From: Sorex araneus
Taxonomy: Eukaryota > Chordata > Mammalia > Eulipotyphla > Soricidae
DNA length: 64,000 nt
Direction of reading: 5' to 3'
NCBI RefSeq assembly: GCF_027595985.1
Contig: NC_073303.1
Coordinates: 375,870,303-375,934,302 of the forward strand
Shown here: one piece after another, positions 11,399 to 22,739 of the stretch
Layout: every line of letters starts with the position of its first letter
Position numbering within the stretch: position 1 is the first letter of the stretch
The notes under the pieces: model-generated
What the model was told of the DNA's origin: nothing
Database searches by the model: none
Seen by the model: only the letters and a program-made list of their open reading frames with translations
Program-made: the position numbers and the translations under genes

Positions 11399-11562
11399 TC
11401 TCTCTCTCTCTCCTCTCTCCTCTCTCTCTCTCCACTCTCTCTCTCTCTCTCCTCTCTCTCTGCTCTCCCTCTTCCCCTTCCTCCCTCTCTCCACTCTTTC
11501 CTCTCTCTCTCCTCCTCTCTCTCTCTCTCTCTCTCTCCCCCCCTCTCTTTCTCTCTCCCTCA
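11396..11562. repeat. Polypyrimidine (CT)n tract
   Basis: About 165 bp of almost pure C/T on the plus strand, with mirror symmetry in places. It follows the LINE fragment's C-rich block. Confidence 0.95.
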
Positions 11563-11850
11563 TTTTAGGCCTTATACTTTGCAGTACAGATGCTGAAAGG
11601 TTGTCAGGTATATCCCTTGACCTACTTCCAACACTCAGTTCTTGTCCAACTCAGGTTGTCACCAAGGACCCTCCTCAGTCATTGCTAAGCTAATTTGGCT
11701 GGTAACGAGGCTCAGTGGTGCTGGTAAAGAAGGAAGAGAAATCACAGAGGATTGGGACAGCTCGTGTCCCCGTGTCTCAAGGGAACAACCTGGAGAGTGT
11801 CTCTCCCTTCTTTCTCAAACCAGCCCCGGCCCAGGATAAGTATTGACCTT

Positions 11851-12000
11851 TTTTTTTTTTGCTTTTTGGGTCACACCTGGCTCTGCACTCAGGAATCACT
11901 CCTGGCGGTGCTCAGGGGACCATATGGGATGCTGGGAACCGAACCCGGGTCTGCCGCGTGCAAGGCAAACGCCCTCCCCGCTGTGCTATTGCCCCAGCCC
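11851..12000 (-). repeat. SOR SINE, internally deleted, with target duplication
   Basis: The plus strand reads from poly(T) to the SINE head. About 20 bp of the body (between 'cacacctgg' and 'ctctgcactcagg') are missing. An 18-bp duplication starting AGGATAAGTATTGACC lies at 11833-11850 and 12001-12018. Confidence 0.9.
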
Positions 12001-12018
12001 AGGATAAGTATTGACCTT

Positions 12019-13140
12019 GCGCCATCAGCCTGGCTAGGGGGTGCCAGCGTGCCTGGTGCTTGACGTTCAGACTGAAGGCTCAAGAGCAGGAAGGGAAGAT
12101 GGGGGGAGACGGAGCCGCTGAAGGGAAGCTGGACCCCAGGGGGGCACACGCCAGCGCCCACCAGGGCGGAGCCGGACGCGCATCCCTTCTAACGTTGTTA
12201 AGGACGAGGAGCCGTGCTGGGGAACTGTTTGTCCTCGAGCTAAACATTCACCTGCCGGCCTCCCTCCCTCCCTCAGGGAAGTCGGAGGAGGGCCTGGAGG
12301 TGACAGACAGGCTGTTCCCAAGCTGAGTCAACACGGGTGACACCAGGCAGGAGCTAGATGCGGTCTGGCCCTGACTGGAAATAGCCGTGTGCGTCCCAGG
12401 CACTGGCCCGTCCAGCCGAGTGCCCGGGGCTTCTGCACAGCTCCTCAGCAACATGGCCCCAGCAGACGCCGAATCCCACCGTGTCAGGGCGAGGGGACAT
12501 CAACCAACCAAGAGTGGAGGCCAGCTAACAGGGGAGCTGGACACAGGACCCCCGGGGGAATCAGGAAGCCCAGGGAAGGGGCAACAGAGGGCTCCGGAGG
12601 GAACCGCAAGCAGGAGGCCTTGGGGCCCAGGGGTGGCCTGGCCCGGCCTGAGACAGAAAGGCTCTGGGGCCATTGTCTTGGGGAATGGACAGCGAGGCAA
12701 GGACCCCGCGCTCTGGGCTCCACGCCTCACCTCACGCCGTTTCCTCGTGCACGGAGGGGCAGGAGGGCAGAGGGGCTGGTCTGGGCGGCCCTGGAGGGCA
12801 GAGCCCCCAGACCAAGCAGGGGCCAGAGAAAGGTGAGACGAACGGGACTGGAAACCAGGAAGAGGCAGACAGCCCGCGGGGGCTGCTCAAGCCAGGTGGC
12901 ACCCGCTGGGCACCCGGATCCGCACAGGCAGAGGCCGGTCCCTCTCCCCAGGGGCTCAGGGCACAGAGCCAAGGTCCCCAGCTCAGCTGGGCCACCTGGC
13001 ATGAGCCACTTGCTCACAGGGCCAGCGGCTTGGGGGCCTGGGGGTCAGGCTGCAGTGTCTGGGGACACCTGGGACCCCCTCAGACCCCCTCAGAGCAGCT
13101 GGGAGAAGACCAGGTGGCACCAGCCGGGGCATCTGTGTGC
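12019..13140. other. GC-rich intergenic DNA, no gene seen
   Basis: An isolated GC-rich block. The open frames here (up to 283 codons at 12389-13240) lack domains and conserved start or splice context and look like stop-codon depletion. Confidence 0.5.
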
Positions 13141-13144
13141 GCCT

Positions 13145-13169
13145 CCCCCCCCCCCCCCCCCCCCCCCCG
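13145..13169. repeat. Homopolymer run of 25 C
   Basis: An uninterrupted run of C. On the minus strand it is a potential G-quadruplex. Its length may be affected by assembly error. Confidence 0.95.
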
Positions 13170-13655
13170 CCCCAGCTGTCAACCCGGCCCCCAAGGTGTT
13201 TTGTTTGAAAAACGTTCCTGCTGGGTTGAAGACAGCGTGACAGCAGGGCGCTGGCCAGCTGGGCTTTGATCCCCCAGTACACAAAGGTGCCACCGGGGGC
13301 GACTGATCCCTGAGCACAGCTGGGTGCGGCCCACGTTGAAAGAAAACACTTTGATTGAAGTAAAACTGCATCAGAGCATCGTATGGCTTTCAGATGTACA
13401 TAAAGATAAGATGTTTTGAATGTAAAATGTGTTAGTGCGGATTTAAGGGCCCATATCTGGGCCTCTGTGTGGGGTGAGGGTCAAACTAGGGTCAGCTGCG
13501 GGCCCTTAAGCAACTCAATACTCTGTTATCTCTGACCCAAACGCGCAAAGTTTTGAGTGGTATTTGCATATCCTGCAGAAGAAATTCCAGGCTAATCATA
13601 AGAAGCCAGTAAAAAAATACAGTGTTGGAATTTTAAATATATATACAAAACAACT

Positions 13656-13832
13656 GGGGCTGGAGTGATAGCACAGTGGGTAGGGCGTTTGCCTTGCACA
13701 TGGCCGACCTGGGTTCGATTCCCAGCATCCCATATGGTCCCCCAAGCACCACCAGGAGTAATTCCTGAGTGCAGAGCCAGGAATAACCCCTGTGCATTAC
13801 TGGGTGTGACCCAAAAAACAAAACAAACAACC
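13656..13832 (+). repeat. SOR SINE
   Basis: Full-length copy with head, body and A/C-rich tail. Short AAAACAAC-like repeats flank it. Confidence 0.9.
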
Positions 13833-14260
13833 AAAAAATGACAAATTTACTAACTTCTGATGTAAGACACTCAAAGGGATTCACGTGATTATGGAGGACC
13901 TTTGAAGTCTGCTTAATTTCAAAGAAAATTAAAACTCAAGTAAAATATTTTGAGACAGTGGGTCAAACTAAATGGATAGCATTAATGTTAAAATGTTTAA
14001 TTAATGCATTACTGGAAATTAGCTGTTATTTAATCCCGCATTTATTTCTGTTAGTTATACTCGGTGGTTTTCTTTGAAAAGAACAAGGTACGCTAAAGTA
14101 TAGTAATGAAGAAATAATAACTAAGTTTGAGGAAACAATGCATTCTTTTTCACATAAATGTCTGGGTTTTCTGTTTCTTCATAGCTGCTTTCAAAATATT
14201 TTTGTATGTATGAAGTTGAGGACTTGAGTTGTCAGTATGATAAGACACAAGAACAAGGAC
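13833..14260. other. AT-rich intergenic DNA, no gene seen
   Basis: No repeat or gene recognised. Confidence 0.5.
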
Positions 14261-14263
14261 AGC

Positions 14264-14264
14264 T

Positions 14265-14341
<77 letters not shown>
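14264..14341. repeat. (GA)n microsatellite
   Basis: Almost uninterrupted GA dinucleotides over about 75 bp. Confidence 0.95.
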
Positions 14342-14344
<3 letters not shown>

Positions 14345-14397
14345 TTAGCTCTCCTTCCATTCACCTATCTAGGAGGCTGCCTGTTTCTCTTTTTTTT

Positions 14398-14645
14398 CAA
14401 AATTTTTATTAGAGAATCACTGTGAGGTACAGTTACAAACTTATGAACTTTCGTGTTTGCATTTCACTCATACAGTGATCGTTACCCATCCCTCCACCAG
14501 TGCCCATTCTCCTCCACCAATGATCCCAGTATCCCTCCCACCACCCCTGCCCCACCCCCCACCACCCCACCCTGCCTCTGCGGCAGGGCATTCCCCTTTG
14601 TTCTCTCTCCTTTTGGGTGTCCGTAGTTTGCAACAGAGGTACAAG
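14398..14645 (-). mobile_element. L1-like LINE 3' end fragment
   Basis: It starts with 'gagaatcactgtgagg' and 'acagttacaaact', continues with 'cccatccctccaccagtgcc' and a long C-rich tract. It is a close relative of the copy at 17870-18200 in the same orientation. Confidence 0.6.
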
Positions 14646-14654
14646 GCCGCCTGT

Positions 14655-14840
14655 TTCTGGAGCCTGAGAGATGCAGCGAGTAGGTGCTAAGCCAGCCCGA
14701 GTTCGATCCCTAGTACCCCATATGACCCGCCATGCCTGCCAGCAGTGATCCCTGAGCACAGAACCAGGAGTCAGCTCTGAGCACTGCAGGATGTGGCTCG
14801 AAAACCCCAAATAACAACAACAAAAACAACAATAAAAAAA
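14655..14840 (+). repeat. Older SOR-like SINE
   Basis: Degenerate head, B-box-like GAGTTCGATCC, body with 'agtgatccctgagcacag' and an A-rich tail with AAC units. Confidence 0.65.
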
Positions 14841-14861
14841 AGGAAAAAAATTTTATTTATA

Positions 14862-15029
14862 TTTTGCTCTTTGAGTCACACCCAGTGATGCTCAGGGGTC
14901 ACTCCTGGCTCATGCACTCAGGAATTACTCCTGGCAGTGCTTGGGGGACCCTATGGGATGCTGGGGATCAAACCCGGGTCGGCCACATGCAAGGCGAATA
15001 CCCTCCCCACTGTGCTATTGCTCCAGCCC
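14862..15029 (-). repeat. SOR SINE
   Basis: Nearly complete copy in reverse orientation, ending at the head sequence 'ctattgctccagccc'. It lies tail to tail with the preceding element. Confidence 0.85.
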
Positions 15030-15620
15030 TTACTTAGTTTACCTTTCTTGCAAACATCGACCCTGTTTCTAGCAGAATTCAGGGAGCTCCCGGTCACTCT
15101 GTCTGTCGCAGAGAGGGGAGTCTGTGGAAGAGGCTTACATCCCACCAGGAAGGGCGTTCTCGGAGCCCCAGCGCTGGCTGAGGGCTACTTTCTGCTCCTT
15201 GTGGGAAAGAATTCCAGTTCGTGCTTCCACTCTTGAGCTAACGAGAGGAACTGCATTCCCTGGTAGTTTCTAGAACATTCCTTCTCCGGTTCCCAAGGTG
15301 AACGTTTGCCACGGACACTTGATAATAGTGCGTACTTGCAGATATGTTTTTGGCTCCACATCAGCAGGATTCCTCGTATCAAGGAAGACCCCTGAGCAGG
15401 CAGGAGGCCGGGCCTGGGAGGGCAGGGGTTGGCCAGAAGGAGGTGTGAGGTGTTTCTCTCCGTGCTCTCAGTACAGGAGCCCCCGGGGCCTGAAGCGCCG
15501 CTCCCCGCTGAGCCGGGAATGGGGTCTGGCTGAAGCATCTCCTTCCTGCAGGCTGCCTCAAACCTCCATACGGATGCTCACGGGCCTTTCCACGGAGGCA
15601 GGGTCTTTCCAGGCTTTATA
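15030..15620. other. Intergenic DNA, no gene seen
   Basis: Mixed-composition unique sequence. Frames of up to 117 codons on both strands have no recognisable content. Confidence 0.45.
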
Positions 15621-15755
15621 AAATCAATATAAAATACATTTATACAAATATGCTTATACATTTATTTATATTTATATGTAATATATTTATTTATATTTAT
15701 ATGTAATATATTTATGTATTATATATTTATATAAAAATTTATACAAAATGATAAT
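15621..15755. repeat. AT-rich low-complexity tract
   Basis: TTTATAT-type units, weakly periodic. Confidence 0.8.
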
Positions 15756-15868
15756 TTTGTTATAATTTGCCCTGCGGGCAGAAAGCAAGACAGCACCCAT
15801 GGGTCCCCCTTAACAGGACCATCTGGAGAGCGGGGCCTTGTCTCAAGGTACGAAGAGTGCGCGCACGC

Positions 15869-15932
15869 TCACACAGACACACAGACACACAGACACACAG
15901 ACACACAGACACACAGACACACAGACACACAC
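15869..15932. repeat. (ACACAG)n hexanucleotide repeat
   Basis: About nine units of CACACAGA with little variation. Confidence 0.9.
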
Positions 15933-15939
15933 CCCTTAA

Positions 15940-16810
15940 GCAGCTCTTCAGAAGAATTTAAAAGCTCGCTCAGCTCTGGCTGTTCCCAACTGGGTGGAGG
16001 GAGGGGGGCTGTGTCTGCTCCCTCCCCAGACAGCTCTGCACCCCTGCGGTAGGAAAGATCTTCCTCAGGGTGCTGACGCGGGACCTGAGAAACGGAGGCA
16101 GGCCTGAGAGGGAGCCTCGGGACTCGGAGCAGGGGGAGACTGAGGCCACTCGAGGCCGGGATGAGACCCGGAGACGGGCAGGCCAGGTGGGTTCCGGAGG
16201 GGTTTCCTGACTTCGACGGGCAGATGCTGATGGAGACGGGAAGAGGTTCGGGCCCCGGGAACAGCCGAGGCGAGAGGGAGAGCAGGGGCAGAGGCAGGCA
16301 GGGGAGGCGGCAGCCGGCGAGGCTCTCGGCGGACAGTGAGGAGCAGTGGCGTGAGGCCAGAGGGGGCCACCGAGCAGGAAAGCAGCCCCCGGTTTACGCT
16401 CCGGGCAGAAGGCGGGTGGGACTCAGCCCTCGTGACCTGCGCGGGGCGCGATCATCGGTGCCACAGCATCTCTACATCCCTCCGGCCCGCCGGTGGGGCC
16501 CGCCAGTGGGCGCTCACCCAGCAGGACTCAGCCCAGTCCTGGAGGATGGACGGTGTGGGCAGAGGGTCCCAGGTGAGGCGGCCTCCCGGCCTCTCCCATG
16601 GTGATGTGGGCTGCCGCCCTGGGATGCCCTGAGCTCGGCTTTTGTGGCGCATGCCCCCAGGGTGTGTCCAGCCACCTGCCCTCCCCTCCCTCGTGCCCCC
16701 CTCCCTGATGCCCCCCTCCCCCAGAGCACTCCCGTCTCTCCCGGCACAAGACCCCGTCATGCCCCTGCCATGCCTCTGCAGAGAGCCCATCCTCAACAAA
16801 CTCCTATTCT
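15940..16810. other. GC-rich intergenic DNA, no gene seen
   Basis: Unique sequence without recognised elements. Frames of up to 147 codons are judged to be chance. Confidence 0.45.
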
Positions 16811-16814
16811 TCTT

Positions 16815-17540
16815 AAATTTTTAAAAAAAATTTATTTCCCCCTTACACATCATATAAGCACTGCAGATTACAAAGTTGTTAACAATGATTTGTTACGGAC
16901 AGTCAATGTTCCAGCACCAATCTCACCACCGTTACTCCCGACTTTCCCGACCACCCCTTAAGCCTGCCCCGTAGCAGGCCCTCAGTGATTTACATTGCTT
17001 GCTATTATTTGCCAAAAGAATAATTTTTAAAATGTTTCCTAACATGAAAGTTGGTGGAGACTGCCGTACCTCACTGTGGAGCCACTGAGCCCTGGGATGT
17101 CACGGTTAAGCCTACTGTGTTTGTACTGCATCGAGATCGGTTGCCTTCCCCATTACACCCCACCCAATCCGCTGGGCTGCTCCTGGCTTGTCACTGTTGT
17201 AGTCTGAGATGTCACGTGGCCACGCATGCAGTCACGAGTCCAAATTTATTAGTGGGGTGAGACAGCTGGAGTTAAATACTTAGCCGGGTGGCAGCTTCAG
17301 GGCGCGTGCGTCACCGTGGGGGCTTCTGGACGGGCAGGGAGATGGAGGAGGTGGCCCGTCCTGGCTCTGTGAAAGCCTGGAGATTTCAGTCACAAAACCA
17401 GTAGATCTGCATTTTCCAATAGATTGATTTTTGGAATGAGGCTCAAGTGGAGTGGGGTCCGGCCAGGGGCAAGGCGGGGACTGTGGAGTGTGGGGGTTCT
17501 CGGCTGCCGGGGCTCTGTTTTGGCGGTGCTGCAAGGTCCC
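16815..17540 (-). mobile_element. L1-like LINE fragment, long
   Basis: It begins with the LINE 3' end ('tacaaagttgttaac') and extends about 700 bp. Phrases such as 'cttaagcctgccccgtagca', 'agatcggttgccttc' and 'ggagttaaatacttagc' recur in diverged form at 35660-36250, so both are copies of one interspersed family. Confidence 0.55.
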
Positions 17541-17869
17541 ATTCTGAGCAGCAGGGAAAGAACATCATCTAGGGGAGTGAGCTAGACAGCGCTCCCTAGA
17601 GGAGGCAGGCAGGACAGCAGGAGGCGAAAGGGTTGACTTCCGCCCTCTGGGGAGCTCTGTCCTGATGCTCAGAGGGGACCCGGGACATGGAGGATGTGTC
17701 TGCAATGCCAGGACTCAGCCAGGAGCCTGCCTGCTGGATCCCATTCTACTGCTCCCCGATTTTTTTAAATTAAATTATTCAATAAATTAAAGAGATTGTG
17801 CTAAAAGGTTTGTTTTGTAACTTTCCATTCCCCGTGAAGCTGAATATATTTGTGGCCAATTTGTTTATT

Positions 17870-18200
17870 TTTTTAAATTTCTTTTAAAAATAATTTTTAA
17901 TGAATCACCAGATACAGTTACAGACTTACAAACTTTCGTGATTATGTTTCAGTCATCCAATGATTGAGTACCCATCCCTCCACCCATGCCCATTCTCTAC
18001 CACCAATGTTCCCAGTAGCCCTCCCGTTATCCCCACCCTATCCACCCCCCACCTCTGTGGCAGGCACACTTCCTTTTCCTCTCTCTCTTTTTGGGTGCTA
18101 TGGTCTGCATTACAAGTAGTAAGTGGCCACCATGTTTGGTTTATAGTCTACTTTCAGCACACATCTTACTGCCCAGTTTTCTCAAGGGCACGACTCCCAT
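17870..18200 (-). mobile_element. L1-like LINE 3' end fragment
   Basis: 'taatgaatcaccagatacag', 'cccatccctccacccatgcc' and 'cacctctgtggcaggcac' show a second copy of the element at 14398, somewhat longer. Confidence 0.6.
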
Positions 18201-18439
18201 CCCCTTCGGAGAGGGGCAAGTGTTTGATATTGGAAATCAACTCAAAGGTAGGGCCTGGCAATTCTAGTCCTGACTTAGCTCCTTTGAACGTTAGCACAGG
18301 GGCGTGATCTCGGAGATGCCTTCCTCTTCTGTAAAATGGAAATGTCCAACTGTTTTCTCATCTGCTCTGAGTGTGCTGAGGACCAGGGAAGGTCCTTCTA
18401 GGTTATTCCTCTCAGGTCCTCGAAGAGAATGAAATTTAT

Positions 18440-18660
18440 TTTATTTTATTTGGTTTTTGGGTCACACCTAGTGCCAGCAGTGCTCAGGAGACCATTTGGG
18501 GTGCCGGCTGTACGCTGGCCCCCAGGACAAACTTTCTTAGGGATCCCTGACATCACCTGCTTTTGTTTATCTTGGGGCCACACCCAGTGTTGCTCAGGGC
18601 TTCCTCCCGGCAGGCTCGGAGACCATATGCGGTGACCAGGGAAGGTCCCTCCCTACCCAG
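18440..18660 (-). repeat. Two adjacent old SOR-like SINE fragments
   Basis: Two partial bodies lie in tandem at about 18450-18545 and 18570-18655. Each has a 'cacacc-agtg-tgctcagg' block and a truncated 'agaccatatg' block. Confidence 0.5.
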
Positions 18661-19130
18661 CGTACGACCACCCCGCCCAACCTCACCATCACTGAGAAAG
18701 TTGCTCTACCAGACAGGCTTGTGGTTGCCGGCAGCAGGTCTGAAGACCTCGAGCCACACGGTGCCTTAGCAGGCTTGGTCCCAAGGGCTGGGCCCAGGTG
18801 CCTGGTTCAGACACTGCAAGGGGAGGGTCTGGCTCCTTTCTTCCCGCTTCTCACTCACCCTCCATCTCTGTGCTGCTTGTTTAAGCGCCGGCGTCTTGCT
18901 CAAAAATCCAGCCAGTGGTTTCAGCCTTGGATGGATCTCTCGGTCCTCTGGGTGCAGGCAAAGGGAACATGTCCCAGAGGCGGAGGGTCAAAGGCAACCC
19001 GGGGCAGCTGCGAGGGCGGGATGTGTCTACAGCCAAGGGGCGCTGGAATTCGGTCAGGTGTGGAGACTCAGATGGTCTGTCTGCACCCAGGAGTCGCTAT
19101 ACCAGAGATCTTGCTGCCTTAATCTCATCA
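18661..19130. other. Intergenic DNA, no gene seen
   Basis: Unique GC-moderate sequence without supported features. Confidence 0.45.
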
Positions 19131-19149
19131 CCGCCAGCGAGACAGCAGA

Positions 19150-19272
19150 GGGAGAAGGGGCTCGCCCTGCACGTGGCCCGCCCTGGCTTGATCTTAGCCC
19201 TCATGTAGTCCCCTGAGCAGAGTCAGGGGTGGCCTCTGGGGCACTGCAGGCAGTGGCCCAACTCTAGCTGCA
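19150..19272 (+). repeat. Old SOR-like SINE fragment
   Basis: 'gggctcgccctgcacgtggc' and 'tagtcccctgagcagagtca' are the SINE head and body with many substitutions. Confidence 0.55.
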
Positions 19273-19287
19273 AAAACACACGATTTA

Positions 19288-19288
19288 T

Positions 19289-19322
<34 letters not shown>

Positions 19323-19345
19323 AATATAATATATATATATATGTT
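19288..19345. repeat. (CA)n(TA)n microsatellite
   Basis: About 12 CA units followed by AT alternation. It lies just past the A-rich end of the SINE fragment. Confidence 0.9.
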
Positions 19346-19934
19346 TTGCAGTTAAGAGCTCAGATTCTAGAGTTGTAGGAATCTCAGACTAAGTCTCTGC
19401 TCCAAGGACCTGTATGGCTTGCGGAGCTACTTACTATTCAGTACACAAGAGGCGTGAGTTTCCTCATCTGTAACTGGGGGATGGTGAGAAGTCTGATCCT
19501 ATACAGAGACTATTGTGCCGGTGAAAGGGAATGCACATGTAACGCCTGGCCCATGAGAGATACGTCACCCAATACTACCAACAATCACTGGCATCGCCAA
19601 CTTCAATGGATTTTTTGCTTTCCTTGAGGAGCCTTCACAACCTCTTCCATCTTTGATGCACGCAGAAACTCTGGTTACCACCAGGCAGTTGGGTGAAGGG
19701 CACACACCGCTGACAACTGCCCCGTGAGGCCAGTACCACTCAGGGGAACTCAGAGTCAGGGCCGGGGCTGCTCTGCCCACCGCTTGCCTTATCATCAGGC
19801 TGGGGGCCTCACGGCGTATCCCAGCAGCTCTCCTGCAGGAGAGAAGGGAGTGTGGGAAGATGCCCAGGCTCAGTGCTCAGGGGCCACAGGTGGAGGTGAC
19901 AGTAGAACCAGGGTCAGCCACACGCAAGGCAGGT

Positions 19935-20100
19935 GCCTTAACCCCTGCACTCTCTACCCCACTAGTGGGCCTCTGCATGCAGGGGGCTATGCTGGCTGTG
20001 CTCAGGGGTCACTCTTGGTAGTGGTAGGGGCTCAGGGAATCACATGGGGTTCCCGAGACTGAGCCCAGGCCCACCGCATACAAGGCGCAGCCTCACCTTG
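19935..20100 (-). repeat. Old SOR-like SINE fragment
   Basis: 'tgtgctcaggggtcactctt', 'aatcacatggggttcc' and 'catacaaggcgcagcctcac' trace a decayed reverse copy. Confidence 0.5.
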
Positions 20101-20192
20101 TACTGTGTGTCTGGTTGGAAATTGTGCCTTATCATTATTTTTGAATGCTGGCACACTGCCATCAGCCCCGCCCTCTCTAGGCATTCTCTCTC

Positions 20193-20344
20193 TTTTTTTT
20201 TTTTTTGCTTTTTGGGTCACACCCAGCGATGCTCAGGGGTTACTCCTGGCAGTGCTTGGGGGACCATATGGGATGCCGGGGCTCAAACTCGGGTCGGCCG
20301 CGTGCAAGGCAAACGCCCTACCCGCTGTGCTATCGCTCCGGCCC
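20193..20344 (-). repeat. SOR SINE with target duplication
   Basis: Reverse copy with a poly(T) start. CTAGGCATTCTCT with one or two mismatches is repeated at about 20177-20192 and 20345-20360. The body lacks a short internal block. Confidence 0.9.
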
Positions 20345-20539
20345 CTAGGCATTCTCTTTCAGGGCACATTCACTGCGATACTTAGGAATGAAGTTGCACT
20401 GCAAACAAGTTAGTAACAGCAGAGGTTTGCTCACTGAAGGAAAAGCTGTGATGCACCACACTTACATGTTTGAGGCAGCGGGGCGAGCGATTCGTAGGAA
20501 TTAGCACATACTGCTTGAATTTTGTTTGGTTTTTGATTT

Positions 20540-20660
20540 GGGGCCAGTCCTGGAGGTACTCAGGGATCTCTCCTAATGCGCTTGGGGGACCATATGGGAT
20601 GCCAGGGCCGGAGCCCCGGTCAGCAGAGTGCAAGGCAAATGCTCTCTCCAGTCCCTCTGC
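20540..20660 (-). repeat. Old SOR-like SINE
   Basis: 'gaggtactcagggatctctc' and 'gggggaccatatgggatgcc' lead into a decayed head near 'ctctctccagtccc'. Confidence 0.6.
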
Positions 20661-20705
20661 TTGATTCTCCTTTTTAAGTAACAGTTTTTACGGATATACT
20701 CATAG

Positions 20706-20957
20706 GATCACTGTATCACTGTCATCCCCTTGCTCGTTGTTCATCAATTTGCTCGAGTGGGCACCAGTAATGTCTCCATTGTGAGACTTGTTACTGCTTT
20801 TTGGCATATCAAACACGCCACGGGTAGCTTGCCAGGCCCTGCATGGGGAGATACTCTCAGTACCTTGCCGGGCTCTCGGAGAGGGGCGGAGGATCCAACC
20901 CGGGTCGGCCACATGCAAGGCAAACGCCCTACCCGCTGTGCTATCCCTCCAGCCCAT
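20706..20957 (-). repeat. Body-swapped SINE, full length with target duplication
   Basis: A 12-bp duplication ATATACTCATAG at 20694-20705 and 20958-20969 fixes both ends. The unit between is 252 bp. On the minus strand it reads SOR head, new body, then ACAGTGATACAGTGA without poly(A). This copy shows best that head and body move as one element. Confidence 0.9.
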
Positions 20958-21139
20958 ATATACTCATAGTACAGATAAAAATTCATTGCTGAACCACTCT
21001 AAGACTTTCCCCTCCCTACCTGCTTGGTTTCCACTTTCCAAAGGTCCGCACTGCCTGGGGCTCGGGGTGCGACTCTAACGCACAGGCGCGAGGCCCTGGC
21101 GTTCCCAAATGCGTGCTGAAAAATAAAATCAACACGGTT

Positions 21140-21205
21140 TCCTGGGCTTAGACAGGAGTGATCCCTGAGCACAGGGCCAGGAGGAAGCCCACAAACAAAA
21201 AGCAA
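21140..21205 (+). repeat. SOR-like SINE remnant
   Basis: 'ggagtgatccctgagcacag' followed by an A/C-rich tail. Only the distal part is left. Confidence 0.5.
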
Positions 21206-21829
21206 ACAAAGAAAATCAATCTGCTGTCTCTATTTTCCCTTAGGAGGAAGTTGAGCCCATTTCTAAAGAAAGAAGTTACGCAACTCTGCATCGCCCCACC
21301 TTGGAACCCCATCCCGCTTAGCACAGGGAACCGGTCCAGCCCCTGAACAAACGCCACCGGCACGCAGTGTTCAAGGAGACGGCTTGAAACAAGGAGTCGG
21401 GTTTTTAAAAGCACTTTCGGTGACGAAGCCGGGGCGGGCCGTCCTGGGGCTCCCCTCCCCGCGGGGACCGGCCGGGGGTCACCGCAGCGGGCTCGGGGGG
21501 CCTGTCGAGCGCCCAGGTCCTGCAGACAGAGGCAGGCAAGGGCTGGGCCACAGGCTCGGGCAGAGCCGCGCCCCGCGGGACCCCAAACCTCCCGTCCGGA
21601 CCCCACCAGCTCCACTCCGCGAGCACAGCGCCCCCGCCCCCAAGCGATGACGACCCCGATGACCCCCGCTACCCTTTTCGACAGTTCCCTGCCCCCACCC
21701 CAGCTCACACATCAACTCCCACCAGCTCAGGACGCCCCCGAATCCCAATCATCCGCGTCCCAGGCCGTCCCCCAGCACGTGACGTTGCCCCCACGCTCCC
21801 GACCACACCGTCTCTCCTCCCCAGCCACT

Positions 21830-22700
21830 TTCAGGCCCCGCCCCCGATCACTCCCCGCCTATCACGCTCACAGCCGCTTCTCACGCCCCGCCCCCAATCA
21901 CGCCCCGCCTATCACGCGCACAGTGGCCCCACAAGCCCCGCCCTCTGACACGCCCCGCCTACACGTCACAGCCGCTCCTCACTCTCACACCACGCCCCTA
22001 CGCTGCCGTCACGGCCCCGCGTTTACAGCAGCTTCTCGGCCCCGCCTCCGATCACGCCCCGCCTCCTACGTTCACAGCCGCTCCTAGGCCACGCCCCTGG
22101 CTCTCACACCACGCCCCTCACGCTCACGTCACCCCCGCCACAGCTTTTTGGTCCCTCCCACAATTACGCCCCGCCCCTCACGCTGACGCTCCGCGGTGCG
22201 CGCTGACCCCCTGCTGCCCCGGCCCGGCCGGCCCGGCGCTGACGCCCCGCCCCCGTGATGACGCCCCGACCCTCACGCCGGCGCCCCGCCCCTCACGCTG
22301 ACGCTAACCGCTCACGCTGGGGCCCCGGCCGGTCCACCTGGTCCCCGCGCTGACTCCCCGCCCCCGCGCTGGCGTCCCGCCGCTCACGCTGATGTCCCGC
22401 CTACGCGTGGACGCCCCGCCCCTCACGCTGATGCCCCGCCCCGCGAGGACGCCCCGCCCCCACGCGCACTCCCCGCCCCGCTTTGCCACTGCTCCGCACA
22501 CGCTGGCGCCCCAGCCCCGTGCGGACACCCCCGTCCCCGAGCAAGCGGGAACCCGGCCTCCACGCAGAAAGAAACCCCGGCCCCGCGCGGAGGAGAAGCC
22601 CCGCCCCTCACGCGGACGCCCCGCCCCGCGCGGACGCCCCGCCCCTCGAGGAAGCCCCGCCCCGCGCGGGCGCCCCGCCCTTCACGTTGCCGCCGCCCCG
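21830..22700. repeat. Degenerate GC-box tandem repeat upstream of SOCS6 exon 1
   Basis: Variants of a short unit resembling 'acgccccgcccctcacgctg' follow one another for about 850 bp with drifting length and sequence. Every unit brings one or more CCCGCCC boxes. It ends about 40-200 bp before the proposed first exon. Confidence 0.7.
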
Positions 22701-22739
22701 CGCACGCCGGCGCCCCGCCCGCCGGCCCGCCCGGCCCGC

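Noticed and set aside
12389-13269. Possible GC-rich gene (283- and 198-codon frames)
   Set aside because: No domain, no promoter island or splice sites that fit, and part of the frame reads through a 25-base C-run.
1-21400. RTTN or another neighbour of SOCS6 known from human chromosome 18
   Set aside because: I found no exon-like frame with recognisable protein content or a second CpG island in the left part. Such neighbours probably lie outside the window.
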